A DNA stretch of 64,000 nt from Stichopus chloronotus (lineage: Eukaryota > Echinodermata > Holothuroidea > Aspidochirotida > Stichopodidae), in assembly GCA_021234535.1 (NCBI GenBank), contig CM037843.1, positions 38,379,200 through 38,443,199 on the forward strand, in the 5' to 3' direction. A model generated the notes under the pieces. The model had not been told where the DNA came from, ran no database searches, and worked only from the letters and a program-made list of their open reading frames with translations. Position 1 is the stretch's first letter. Every line of letters starts with the position of its first letter. Positions 50,985 through 61,774 of the stretch are shown here, one piece after another. The position numbers were made by a program, and so were the translations under genes.

Positions 50985-51275
50985 AAGCTCATTGAGTTGT
51001 TTCATGAAATTCACTAAATCGTTCTAAACCTGCCACGTTTTCTTCACATACTAATGACAAATGGCCAAACTAACAAGATCCCCAGGTGTTACATACAATG
51101 GAACATTAATGACCCTTTAACTCAACCAGCACGAGTCATGGTGAAAATTCAAAACATTTGACAGTTTTCATAACTATTGGATGTGAAACTTGACTAATTA
51201 TGGTAATTACAATTGTTGCCATGTGTTTATGCCCTTCGAAATCCTCGCAAATGCATTGATTGCAACTCTATGAGC
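50985..51275 (+). repeat. Dispersed repeat R, copy 1 (partner at 61775-62130)
   Basis: Aligns with 61775-62130 in the same orientation through GCTCATTGRGTTGT, TCATGAAA, CTGATGACAAATGG or CTAATGACAAATGG, GGAACATTAA, ACAGTTTTCATAA and TGGATGTGA, followed by CTTGACTAA. It is an interspersed family of about 300 bases with no coding content. Confidence 0.65.
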
Positions 51276-51294
51276 CCCTTTTAAACTTATGTTG

Positions 51295-51580
51295 TCTGTC
51301 ATGTAAGCCGTGTTTATCGAAAAATTATGTTTGTCGGTCGACAAACAGTTTTGTAAGAGTTTTGGAAAAACCTTGTTTTCTTCTCTAAAAACAAAATTCA
51401 TCAAAAAGGGACTTTTTCTTGAAAATCTTGTTTTACTGTGGATAAACTCAATTTAAAAACAATGCTTAAGTTTGGAGGATAAACGGAGTTTTTCTCGATC
51501 AGCTCAGTTTTTTCGGCCGAAAAGCTACGTTTATCTGCGATAAACTCTGTTTTCCAATTTTTGCACACTAGGCTTGCCAT
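51295..51580. repeat. GTTTATC/GATAAAC word array ending in GGCTTGCCAT (element C)
   Basis: Short complementary words alternate: GTTTATC and GATAAAC, GTTTGTCGGTCGACAAAC, TTTTTTCGGCCGAAAA, GTTTT and AAAAC. The block closes with GGCTTGCCAT at 51571-51580, the box that ends elements A and B. No clear left inverted end was found. Confidence 0.4.
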
Positions 51581-51875
51581 AGACCCACGTACGGATAGTT
51601 TAGTCAAAGATATTATACATAGGCACAGATGCGATTACTTTGAACGAAATATTCACAACGCCCCCAACACAACGACTTGGTATAGAACAGTACAGCCCAA
51701 CCACAATTGTTGATAAGTTGATCAAGTTGATCAGACTCTTCTACAGTTATCAACATCACAGTTACTTTTCGTGCTAAAACACTTGGAGTTGGTTGTGTTG
51801 ACACAACTTCAGCAGAAAAAGGATAACGATATAACTTTTCTCCCTTCTGAACTTCTCCCTACCAACCAATCTACA

Positions 51876-52453
51876 GGGCGAACGTTTCCAGTTTTGATAA
51901 TATCATCAAATAATTATTAATATCATGAAAACAAATTTCAGATACCATCAAATCAATTCATGATAATAGTTATTAAACGACATTCACGATATCGAAAATT
52001 GAATTCTTTAATCAATGAATGAATTAATGAAATCTCTAATTCATTGCTATAAATTCATTAATAATACATTCAAATATAACGTTAGCTATCGTTTATTACT
52101 CAATATTTAAAGATATCTTCAATTCGATTTCATTTTATCATCAAATATAGAGTTACATATCGTTAATTCCATCTTAGTTCCAGATTTCTTTAATTCGAAT
52201 TAAAGATATCATCAAATGTCTTCTTCCTTATGACGACGACCAAGGAAATTTAAAATACCAATTTAGGCCCCAGGTTTACGACGTTGCACAAGTACAGTGT
52301 AAATTGGAGTGTAAATTACGGAAACACACGTGATAGGCCATAGCCTCACCGTTACAACTTACAACAACAACAGTTAACGATTTGTGACATAATATTTGAT
52401 AATATCACTAATTCGAGTTAAACATATTATTTAATAAGCCATTACTAAGCCAT

Positions 52454-52488
<35 letters not shown>

Positions 52489-52489
52489 G

Positions 52490-52521
<32 letters not shown>

Positions 52522-53002
52522 TATCGTCATATTTGATGATATCATTAATTTGAATTAAAGAGATCTTTAAATAGGCAAGAATTAAAGATATGTGACGTCA
52601 TATTTTATGATATCACCAATTCGAATTAAAGATATCTTTGGATAAGCCAGAATGAACGATATGTGATCTTCAGCAGATTTAATCATTGCTTAGATTTTTT
52701 TACTATTATTCTGTCTTCAATAGATATGATGATTATAGAATTCTATTACTGAATTAATGATATTAATAATTTAAGTTTGATATCTGTATAGGATAGGATG
52801 CATCTTTTACAGATATCATGAAATTCCAGATATCATGAATTCGATTTATTGATATCAACAAATAGTTGGGAAGGATTGCAGATATCTCTGATTAGTTCAA
52901 GATATCAATAAAATAATTGTAGATATCTTTAAATATTTAATGATGTCACTTACTATTTGATGATATCATCAAAAGGGAATAAAACGTAGAACGGCTTGCC
53001 AT
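51876..53002. mobile_element. GATATC/GAATTC palindrome array ending in GGCTTGCCAT (element B)
   Basis: About 1.1 kb built from repeated words such as GATATCATCAAAT, AATTCGAATTAAAGATATC and ATGATATCA, with a (TA)n tract inside. The ends are partly inverted: left ACGTTTCCAGTTTTGATAAT at about 51882, and right, on the minus strand, TACGTTTTATTCCC then TTTTGATGATATCATCAAAT. The right edge carries GGCTTGCCAT (52993-53002). The plan is the same as element A but with a different internal word. No coding sequence. Confidence 0.55.
52453..52522. repeat. (TA)n microsatellite with TG interruptions
   Basis: About 70 bases of alternating TA broken at three points by TG. It lies inside element B. Confidence 0.95.
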
Positions 53003-55460
53003 GGTAGTGAATCCCCATGTTTTATAGTCTTTTTTTTAATTTACCAGCGTCGAATCTTTCCGTACGTCAAGTATCTTAGCGTTGCCTCCCAAATTTTCAG
53101 TTCTAATCGAACTACGTACAATACGTACGTAGGCTAACGACTTTACGCTGACTACTGATGTTTATGAGAGGTTGAGCTGACTGCAAAAGAAGAAAAAAAA
53201 ACTGGCTGCTATTTGAATGCTTGCTACACGGTCTCAACACTCAATAAGAATTATCCTGATTCCTGACTTCTTGAAAAATTTAAGCACAGTAAGAGAATTT
53301 ACCTAGTTTTGCCCTGGAATTTCAGTGTTGCTTCCATAAGTAGAGCCTTACTACGTTTGTTCAGACTGCAGTATTTTAATTTTTGACATGTGATAGCCTA
53401 ACAAATAAATTGATCGGGTAGACAACCAGCCTAAGCAGCATTGTGTCGGTGGACAACGTCGACATAGTGTTACAAATGAAATACAAATACTAGTTAACAA
53501 ATAAAGGCAAGGCCTTATCCAGTAAATGATGCCTAAACAGTGAAATTCTAAAGCTTAGAATTTGTTTGGGGCTAACAAGTTAGACCACGCCGTTAGTGTT
53601 ACACTAGAGCAGAGTAACACTAGTCACTAATCCTCAAGTTTGGCCTAGTCTTAACTCCTAAACTAAGATTTTGAAAAGAAATTAAGGTGTTGTGCAAATG
53701 TGCCTGTGATTTGGCTTTTGCCTACTGCTTAGCCTACACAGTCGTAACATTCATTAAATAAAGTCCTAGACTGAGCTGGAGTAACAGCAGTGCTGAATAC
53801 CTCAGAACTCCCAGACTGTAAAGTTTGGCCTGCGCGGGGAATGCGTTACCCGCGCTGGCCAAACTGATGTACGTCAAACGGCTTTGCGTGTTTCATTTGT
53901 AACCCCTCAGTCAAAGTTTTAAACAATGATGGAATATATTGTAAGCAGTATTACAGCAGCATTGTATGATTAATCTGCGAAAAGTTAAAAGCATACATGT
54001 AACAGTTTCGTCAAAATAAACTTACAACATAATGGCTTCGTAAGTGGCCTTAATGAAAAAGGTTCGGAGAATAAAGATTCCCTCGCCAGTACAAGGCAAG
54101 CGATGGATTGTGGTAAACCCTCAGATCCGGAAGGGACACGTAAAAAAAGTCAAACTCCAAATGTATTCTCTTTGCCAAATGCTTGTTGCCGTATTGAATA
54201 ATTCTTAATCCTTCATGTCAGTTGTACAATGTATTGAAACATTTATCAGCCCGCCAAGACCGGACAATTTGTAATCCAAGACAAGTCCCGAGAGATACAC
54301 TCAAACCGTGTTAGCTCCTTCGAGGTTTAGAATTGCATTCCCCGGTAAACTGTTTTTCTTATCATTTCATATAGTTTAAACTATCTAAGAACAAGCTTGC
54401 ATTTGCCAAGAAGTTTTTAAACCCGCGAGTGTATGCCAACTAGCGTAGATATTGTCCACATTGTGATGAAATATGCACTTTGATGCATTTCATCTCCACC
54501 ACTATAGTGGCCTATACATAATAAGCAGTGTACAGGATGCATGGTGCAGATATTAAGGTACTAGGACTTGGGAAGCACAGCACCCAGTGACATCTCGCTG
54601 GAAATGTGTTTAAACAAATTGTGTGCCAGGTGAGTGCAACAGGATTTATGGATTCCTTTCCAAGAAAATTACCTCCAATGACTGAGAAAGATCAGTGAAA
54701 ATTCATTAGATTGATATCACTTACATAAAATTATTGGATGTGAAAAGAAAGGAACATTTGCACATTTTGGAAACATTTTCAATACTTACTTTTCTCCTGT
54801 TGTCAAAACTACAGATAACTTCAGGCATTAATGATCTTATGTGTATAAACTCTCCATGAAAGTTATGGAATGCACTGAGCATTTTTTGCGCTCTTGTTTG
54901 AAAGTACATGCATTGTTTCTGGTTTTGCCGATGCTTAAATCAGCTTCAAAATCCTCTGCCCAGCAAACTGATTGCTTGAACTGGTTGAGTGTTCTAAAAA
55001 TGTTTGTGTTTTTGTATTGTACTGTAAATGCAGTACTTTTTAATTTCTATCTATAAATGACAGATAATCTTATGCCAATGTCAAAAACAATGATCCCGCA
55101 ACAATGAAAATGTCTTCTCTCTGACAAAGGAGGTGACATCACTTATTCAAATCTATCACTAGCCTTGCTGCCTTGAGCATCAGCATGTAGAAGACCCACT
55201 ACTCTATGTGTATCAAAGCAATGTAATAGAACTGATCTTGATATCTCATGATCTAATGTACTTCATGTATTCATGTCACCTGTGCCAGTCACAGCCATCT
55301 GTCTTAAAGGTTTAATTCAAAAGTGAGGCAAAATCTACCCACTTAGATCTCAAAATCTGAAAAAAGAAATGCAAAGTGATAGGTCACTCAAGCATGAATT
55401 AACTTTGCTCACAGGGGCAAGTAACTGGTGTAAAAGTTTCTATTAGCCTTCTGTTTGGAA
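53003..55460. other. Spacer upstream of SR gene 2, no coding exon recognised
   Basis: Parts near 53.05-53.15 and 53.8-53.9 kb are richer in CpG than the surroundings and could include the promoter or untranslated first exon of SR gene 2. That is a guess from position and composition. The only distinct structure is the hairpin at 53822-53865. Confidence 0.4.
53822..53865. repeat. GC-rich 17-bp hairpin
   Basis: AGTTTGGCCTGCGCGGG is followed, after the 10-base loop GAATGCGTTA, by its reverse complement with a single T-T mismatch. The stem is far more GC-rich than its surroundings. Confidence 0.85.
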
Positions 55461-55461
55461 T

Positions 55462-55966
55462 CTAAATTGCTATGACCAGGTGCAAAAGGCTTGTTGCAAC
55501 TAGTGTTCGATACATTTCCATTTTCTCTGTGAGGTAACATATCAAGGTTTTGGAAAAAAATGTTCCTGCTAGTTGGTACCCTTCATTATGAGATACTTTG
55601 TCGGATTCTTGTTCAAAATTACATGACTTTTTGGCCATTGAACTAGTGGTGACACAGGCCAGGAATATAGGGGGAAACTGTTCAGAGATAATGTTCCGTT
55701 TCTTCATTAACTTGAGGTTTAGAAGACACTTGTGTGGAAGGCGCTACATAAACACAGCTACCTGCAATGTCATTGCAGAGAAGAATATCAACACTTTCTG
55801 TAGGATAACTCTCCAATACTGCTACCTCTACTGCACTAGAAGTATATTCACAGTCAGGATCGAGAGTAACAAGGGGAGCCTTCAAGGATTCCCCTACCCA
55901 TTTCACTATTACATGCTTAGGACTTTCAGTTAATAAAAGAGATTTACTCGAAATTATCAAAATCAA
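55462..55966 (-). pseudogene. Fragment of a Ty3/gypsy-type retrotransposon polyprotein
   Basis: One minus-strand frame (55682-55966) reads KAPLVTLDPDCEY and VAVLESYPTESVDILLCNDI followed by AGS. A second frame (about 55600-55700) reads FPPIFLACVTTSSMAKKS. This order resembles the Gag-Pol stretch of many animal Ty3/gypsy elements between the protease and reverse transcriptase, where a GVDxLLGNDLAG-like segment precedes FPACxVTRAMA. The frame change and lack of protease or RT blocks show a dead fragment. The match rests on family memory, so confidence is moderate. Confidence 0.55.
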
Positions 55967-56187
55967 TGTAAGAAAGTTTGACTCTTAATAAAGCCCCCTT
56001 CACAAAAATTTCACACTCTGGAACATCTATTAAAATATGGTACAACAGGAAACTCTTTTTTCACTATGCTCTGTATTGTATTTACAATGGTTTACGTTTT
56101 GTAAACACCTGTAAATGTGTGAGTACGTCATTTTTGCATTCATCTCACATTGTTCCATGTTTCTTTTGACTCAGTACAGGATACAGA

Positions 56188-56307
56188 ATGTCGAGGGTTT
56201 ACCTTGGTCGTCTGAGCTACCAAGCTAGGGAGAAAGATGTAGAAAGGTTTTTCAGAGGGTTTGGAAGATTAAGAGAAGTGAACCTGAAGAATGGATTTGG
56301 CTTTGTG
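56188..56307 (+). CDS. SR gene 2, coding exon 1
   Basis: 120 bases, same length as in gene 1. Begins [10 protein letters not shown] and ends GFGFV before GTAAGC. Confidence 0.93.
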
Positions 56308-58968
56308 GTAAGCTGTGTTACTTTCTTCGATGGTATGCATTGTATTAATACTACTCAGTGTTCTCAATTTGAGGTTTTAGGGTGAGCAGTCCACTCCCTT
56401 GTAAAAATTACCACCCCTTGAAGCAGTGACCCCCAAAAATGAGTCTAACTCTCCTACAAAGCCTCTGCTCAGCTGAGAAAAGTTGACAATAGGCTACATT
56501 TCAAAGAGAGCAAGTAATTTTCTCAAAGTGATAGGATTTTGCATGTCAATTATCAAAAAGGTCTTGGGTTGAGACTTACTCCCTCCACTAAGACCCCTCT
56601 TTGGCAATAAGCATGTGCTTTACATGTGGCTGCCCTCTCTCTTGGAAAGCTGTGGAGAACACTGCAATTTCTTTAATTTTGTAGTCAACTTGAGCTTTGC
56701 GCTATTGAGCATACACATAAGTTATGCAACCCTACAAACTGAAGTAAAGTAAGTGTAACCAATAGTTCTGTTTGGTATCCTGCGGGATCATTCCAGTAAC
56801 ATATTTTTCTTTACATATAAAAGCAAATTCAGTCAATGTCACATAGTGAGGCATATTTCATTGTTGTGGCCTTGAACTGTAAAAGAAAAGAAGCTCACCA
56901 TGTGTTAACAAAGATTAAAACCTCTGGATACCAAACACAGGTCTGATTAAGGAACTTTTGCTTGGGGTTTCTTCTTGATAGGTTATTCTTCAAAGGTGTT
57001 GTTATCTAAATCGTGTATTTTCAAGAGCTAAGCAGGCTTCAAGTCAAAAGTTGAGAGTATATTCTTCATGTCTTCTGAATATTAAAGGAGTCTGTTCTAG
57101 CTTTGTGTAGAAATTGACCTTTTAATTAAAATTGCTGTAGTTTGTCAAACATCTTTTCCCCTTACGTAGGAATTTGAAGACACAAGGGATGCAGATGATG
57201 CTGTGTATGAAATGAACGGAAGAGAACTCTGTGGGGAAAGGTAAGAGAATGGATTTCCTGTAAGCTTTTAGTGAGGAGTAAAAGTATTAGCTTTAATCAT
57301 GAGGTTGACTCATTTTCACCATGATTGATCTTTGAGCAGGCTTTGTGTTATTGGTTCAAGTACTTTACTAGAGCTGAAAAATGTTATTATTTGCTAGACT
57401 TTGATACTATGATCTGGTTAATTGAGTTATTTTCAGTGTGTGTATACACAATCGCTACCTTAAATCATTGTTGAGGAAGGTTTGATGTCTTTTCTCTTTC
57501 AGAGTTACCGTTGAACATGCCAGAGGATCTGCTAGAGGGTATGGAGGAGGGAGAGACAGAGACAGTTATTACGACCCACCACGCCGTAGAGGAGGCATTG
57601 ATAAGTCAGTGAACAATATTTTAAGGATAAGCTTAGGTCAAAAAAAGTTGAATGCGTTGATCGGTAGTTGAGTTATGTATTTCACCAGCAGGGTAAAGCC
57701 GCAGCCTCGTTGCATCTTTCGTCTCAGAGGAAAATAAACATTGATGACATTTTGTCAACGTATCAGGCTGCCTTGCTGTGAATGATATCACTGGACTAGT
57801 CAAACTGAAAACTTTCTTTTGGTCTTTGTGGGGTGTATGCACAAACAATAAATTAACTCCAAATGCAACTTCTCTCCAGCTGTCACTGTTGATTGAAACC
57901 TTGACTCAGAAAATATTCTAGTGAGCAGAATTTCTTAATTTACCAGATAGCTATCCCCCCAAAAAAGGAAAGAAAAAAGAAAGGTGACACACAAATCCCT
58001 CTGTCTGAAGCACTCTGTGCTTTCAGAGAGGAAATGTGAAGCAACCTTGTTACACATGGAGAATCAGAATGGTGAGACCAGCAGCACAAATTTTCACAAA
58101 AAGTTGAAAGGGGATTTTTTCAACAAGAATCGGAAGGGGATTGCCTCATTGTTTATCAATATCTCATGAAAGGTTTCTTACAAAATTGTAGGAGGATTCT
58201 TCTAAATTAATATGCTGCTGCACCAAGCTAGTTCTTTATCATGATACTGACACCTATGATTTATGGATGGCCAATTTGCTGTTTGTATCAATTTCAAATC
58301 AAACTGGTAGCACACAACAATCCAATCAATTTCTTCAATTTCTTTGTTACTTTAATGAACAGGATTAGGTTGATAGGTGAAGTCTCTAAGCTAGGTTTAG
58401 TTGAACATTGCGATGTTTTACGCCCTTACTTTGACTGTTATTTCAGTGATAGAGAGAGAGAGCAAAAAAGGATTATTTATTGGATCAATTGTTCAAGGAG
58501 AAAAGATTTGTGTGAATGGGGACATCAGTTGATTCAAAACTCATTTCTTTTTAGATGGTTGTTGTCCAACAGTAACCATAGTGAAAGGAGAAGCAGAACA
58601 AAGGGAATCTACTTTGAATAGAGGTTTTAAACTACTCCAGTGAATACCTCCTTCTTATGCGTAAAGTTAGTTGTACACAAAGATGTATTCACTCAGTAGT
58701 AACAGTTGAACCCGATGTTGAGTTGTCACACCCATGATGCATCGTTTCAAGGCAGTTTTTGTTCTCAGTTGACAGAATGAGAAGTTGCATAAATGTACTA
58801 ATTTGTTGTATTTAACTGTTGTTCAACATTCGCAAAACAAATAGAAAACCGTTTGATGTATGAATTTAAAGTTAGAATCAACTATTTTTGTGGCATTTGC
58901 CATCATTTGGGATCTCATGCTTTTTGATTCCTTGCCGAAGGCAGAGGAATCTATGCGATGGTGATGTC

Positions 58969-59000
<32 letters not shown>

Positions 59001-61562
59001 GCGTGTGTGACGCCTGCTTGTAAACACGATATCTCAAGAAGCGTAACTCTGAGTGATCTCATACTTGGCATGTAGATTGCCCATATTGAGTAGATGATCC
59101 CTATTGTTTTTGGTGGAGGTCAAAGGTCATTTGGGGTCACTAGAGGTCAAAAGGTAAATACCTTGAAAATTGCTTGTAAACTCGATATCTCCAGAAGAGT
59201 AACTCTGAGTGATCTCATACTTGGCATGAAGGTTGCCCTTATTGAGTAGATGATCCCTATTGTTTTTGGTGGAGGTCAAAGGTCATTTGGGGTCAACAGG
59301 GGTCAAATTGTGAAAACCTTGTAAACACGATATCTCAAGAAAGGAAGCTTGTAGAAATCTCATGTTTAGTATGTAGTTGCACCATGTTGAGTAAAGGGAC
59401 CCTATCGTTTTCAGTGGAGGTCAAAGGTCATTTGGGGTCAACAGGGGTCAAATTGTGAAAACCATGTAAACACGATATCTCAAGAAGAGAAGCTTGAGCA
59501 GATGTCCTATGAAGTGGGTAGGTGTATCTTATTGAGTACAAGGGTCACCAGAGGTCAAAAGGTAAATACCTTGAAAATTGCTTGTAAACACGATATCTCC
59601 AGAACGGTTAATGTGAGAGATCTCATAGTTAGCGTGTGGATTGCCCATATCGAGTAGATGATCCTTATTTTTTTTGGCAGAGGTGAAAGGTCATTTGGGT
59701 TCATGGGAGGTCAAAATGTGAAAAACTTGAATCTACAATATTTAAAGAACGGTCCTTCTAGTGAATTTTATACTTGTAATGTAGAATCCTCTTGTTGATT
59801 TGAGAACTTCTTTTAGGACATACCAACATAGTCTCTTCAATAACCATAAAGAAAAGATGAAAACAACATTAAATTTGGTATCAAAGATTATTATTTTGCA
59901 AACCTTTTGCCACTATCCTCATAAGGACATGTGAGCATGCATGAAGTGTAAATTGGAATTGATTAAATATACCACGGGTTATTAGCTTTATAAAAAGAAC
60001 TAAATTACTGATCATTTGGATCAAATACCCTTGAGCGTGCATGAACTGTGATTGCTTAATTGAATGAATCAAATTGTAACTGACCCCCCTCTGTTCAAAT
60101 TGGTCACTGTTATCTGACATAATTTATCACAGTTGACTGCCAGTAGAAACCACAATGTCCAGAATAAATCATACAGTCTGTTGAGCCAGGTGCTCAATGG
60201 ACTTAACCATTTACTGTATAAACAGTGTCTCTGTTTAGCCCTTAAAGGGAAATAGGGCGTTTGTTGTACAGAAAACTACCATATTTTTAAAACCATTATT
60301 TGTGGACATAGAATGATAGATTATTCAAAATTATGAATTACAGTAGCCTTATTTTCAAGGAATAAGATTCTCACAGATCAGAAATTTAGTTATTTGTTGC
60401 TCAACAATAATTTGTTCACCCAAACTTTTTAAAATTCAAATGATGCATCCGTTACTCATCACATGCATAATGTTTTGAGGAGATGAAGCTTTGACAGATA
60501 TTTATTGATGAGACTGAATGGTTTAACAATGGTTAAGGCGAATTTCTTTGTATGCCATGTTGGTGTATTCTAAACGCCCTATTTCACTTTACAGTAGTTC
60601 AGGTAAGCTTTAAACAAGTGACTACTGTGTATCAAACCAGGGAAACTTGTACTCTGTGTTGTGTCTTTAAGTAGACTAAAGGCAAAATTGCAAGTCATGC
60701 TAGATTCTTGTTTAATAGGAATATCAGTTTTTGCTAATTTTCAAGGACCTCATAGCCATTGGGAAGGGCATCATGCCAAAAAATCAAATATGAAAGAGCT
60801 GCCACCAATAGCTGTAACTCGACAAAATAAAGTGCTATAATTTTGATTAAATAAACATGTTTACCTTTTTATCAAGTTATTAGACACGACAAAATATAAT
60901 TTGTTCCCCTGCAGCATCATATCCGTTTGGGAGTTTTCTCATGTTTGTGTAGGTCAAAGGTTGTTTGGGGTGACAAAAGGTCAAAACCTTGTATGCATGA
61001 TATTTTAAGGGTGATAAATAAGAGGGATCTTATACTTAGTTTGTGAATTGTTCATATTTAGCATGTTGATGGCCATATAGGGTAGGTGATCCCTATTGTT
61101 TTAAGTGGAGGTGAAAGGTCATTTTGGGTCACGAGATTTCAAAAGGTTTTGACCTTACTAAGATGGTATCTCAAGTAGGATAACTGTGTGGGATCTCATG
61201 CTTGTCATGTGGGCGATTCATGTTTGTTACAATATATATCATGAGGCAAGGAATCACTAAGCCTTTTGGCTTTCTAGTTAAGATAGTGTACTTAAGTGTT
61301 ACCGGTATTGTGTCCCAGTGCTCATTATTTTGCTCATCATCTCTGTAGACTGTTTGAGTGAATGGCTTTTCTTTAGAGTAATTACCAAGAGACACTTCTG
61401 TAACTACCAGAAGTATTGGTAAACTTTGAGAATATAACTTTGAATGTGTTGTAAAACTAGTTTGAATGCTTTTAAATGCACAACTCTCATAGGTATGGAC
61501 CTCCAAGAAGAACAGACTTCAGAGTGGTTGTGGAAAATTTGTCAAGCAAAGTTAGTTGGCAG
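56188..61562 (+). CDS. SR splicing factor, SRSF4/5/6 (B52) type, gene 2 (partial, runs off the right edge)
   Basis: Paralogue of the SR gene at 36053-44249, same strand. Visible coding exons are 56188-56307, 57170-57240, 57503-57604 and 61493-61562; they join in frame into the first 121 residues, with intron phases identical to gene 1. RRM1 has RNP2 VYLGRL and RNP1 KNGFGFVEF, then [20 protein letters not shown] and EHARG. The glycine/arginine-rich linker ends [11 protein letters not shown], and the second RRM starts [16 protein letters not shown]. The first 40 residues match gene 1 at 30 positions, most changes being conservative (K/R, Y/F, I/V). The rest of RRM2 and the RS domain must lie beyond 64000. 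The ATG lies just inside an exon that starts at 56175 or 56180. The 3.9-kb third intron holds a satellite-like element and a MITE. A candidate stop-containing exon follows at 63625. Confidence 0.93.
57170..57240 (+). CDS. SR gene 2, coding exon 2
   Basis: 71 bases from CTTACGTAG to GTAAGA, same length and phase as in gene 1. Encodes [20 protein letters not shown] and CGE. Confidence 0.93.
57503..57604 (+). CDS. SR gene 2, coding exon 3
   Basis: 102 bases from TTTCTCTTTCAG to GTCAGT. Encodes [18 protein letters not shown] and PPRRRGGID. Two codons shorter than gene 1's exon, so length drift is confined to the linker. Confidence 0.92.
59010..59745 (+). repeat. Tandem array with AGGTCA direct repeats
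   Basis: About five diverged units. Three contain AGGTCAAAGGTCA exactly (59117-59129, 59273-59285 and 59418-59430), the DR1 spacing bound by nuclear receptors such as RXR heterodimers and HNF4 in animals. A further unit has AGGTGAAAGGTCA (near 59685), and extra GGTCA half-sites follow in most. Binding is not shown; the motif may simply be part of the repeat. Confidence 0.8.
60245..60589. mobile_element. MITE copy 2, with terminal inverted repeats and TA duplication
   Basis: Starts AAGGGAAATAGGGCGTTT and ends with the reverse complement of AAGTGAAATAGGGCGTTT (17 of 18 match). TA lies directly outside both ends (60243-60244 and 60590-60591), the target-site duplication of Tc1/mariner-type elements. 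At 345 bases and with no coding capacity it is a non-autonomous element. A decayed copy is at 36274-36600. Confidence 0.85.
61493..61562 (+). CDS. SR gene 2, coding exon 4
   Basis: 70 bases from CAACTCTCATAG to GTCAGT, same length and phases as in gene 1. Encodes [20 protein letters not shown] then SWQ. Confidence 0.93.
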
Positions 61563-61774
61563 GTCAGTTAAAACTCTTTCTTCCCGTCGCATCATTTCAA
61601 GGAACAACCTTATTCTCAAGTTTGATGTAGTGTTATGACTTCATAAAGTTATTTTTCAAAGTGTGAACTCAAATTTGTCGCTCATTTTTCAAGGAGATGT
61701 TCATTCTGTAGAATATACGTCATGGGGTAGTTAGATCAGGTCAAAACTGTAACTGTGTGTGGTTACGCTATTTG

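Larger units (their letters stand above)
58925..61256. mobile_element. Satellite-like element with inverted 12-bp ends
   Basis: TGATTCCTTGCC at 58925-58936 and its exact reverse complement at 61245-61256 bracket a region of tandem units: about five between 59010 and 59745 and more decayed ones between 60930 and 61200. Units are about 150-160 bases and include GTAAACACGATATCTCAAGA, TGATCCCTATTGTTTTTGG, and GGAGGTCAAAGGTCATTTGG followed by GGTCA. Near the left end is a GT microsatellite (about 58968-59009). A MITE (60245-60589) is nested inside. No protein is encoded. Treating the brackets as element ends is inference. Confidence 0.6.

Noticed and set aside
58241..58621. 126-codon frame in the third intron of SR gene 2
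   Set aside because: No recognisable domain; basic C-terminal residues come from an A/G-rich tract. It interrupts a confirmed intron.
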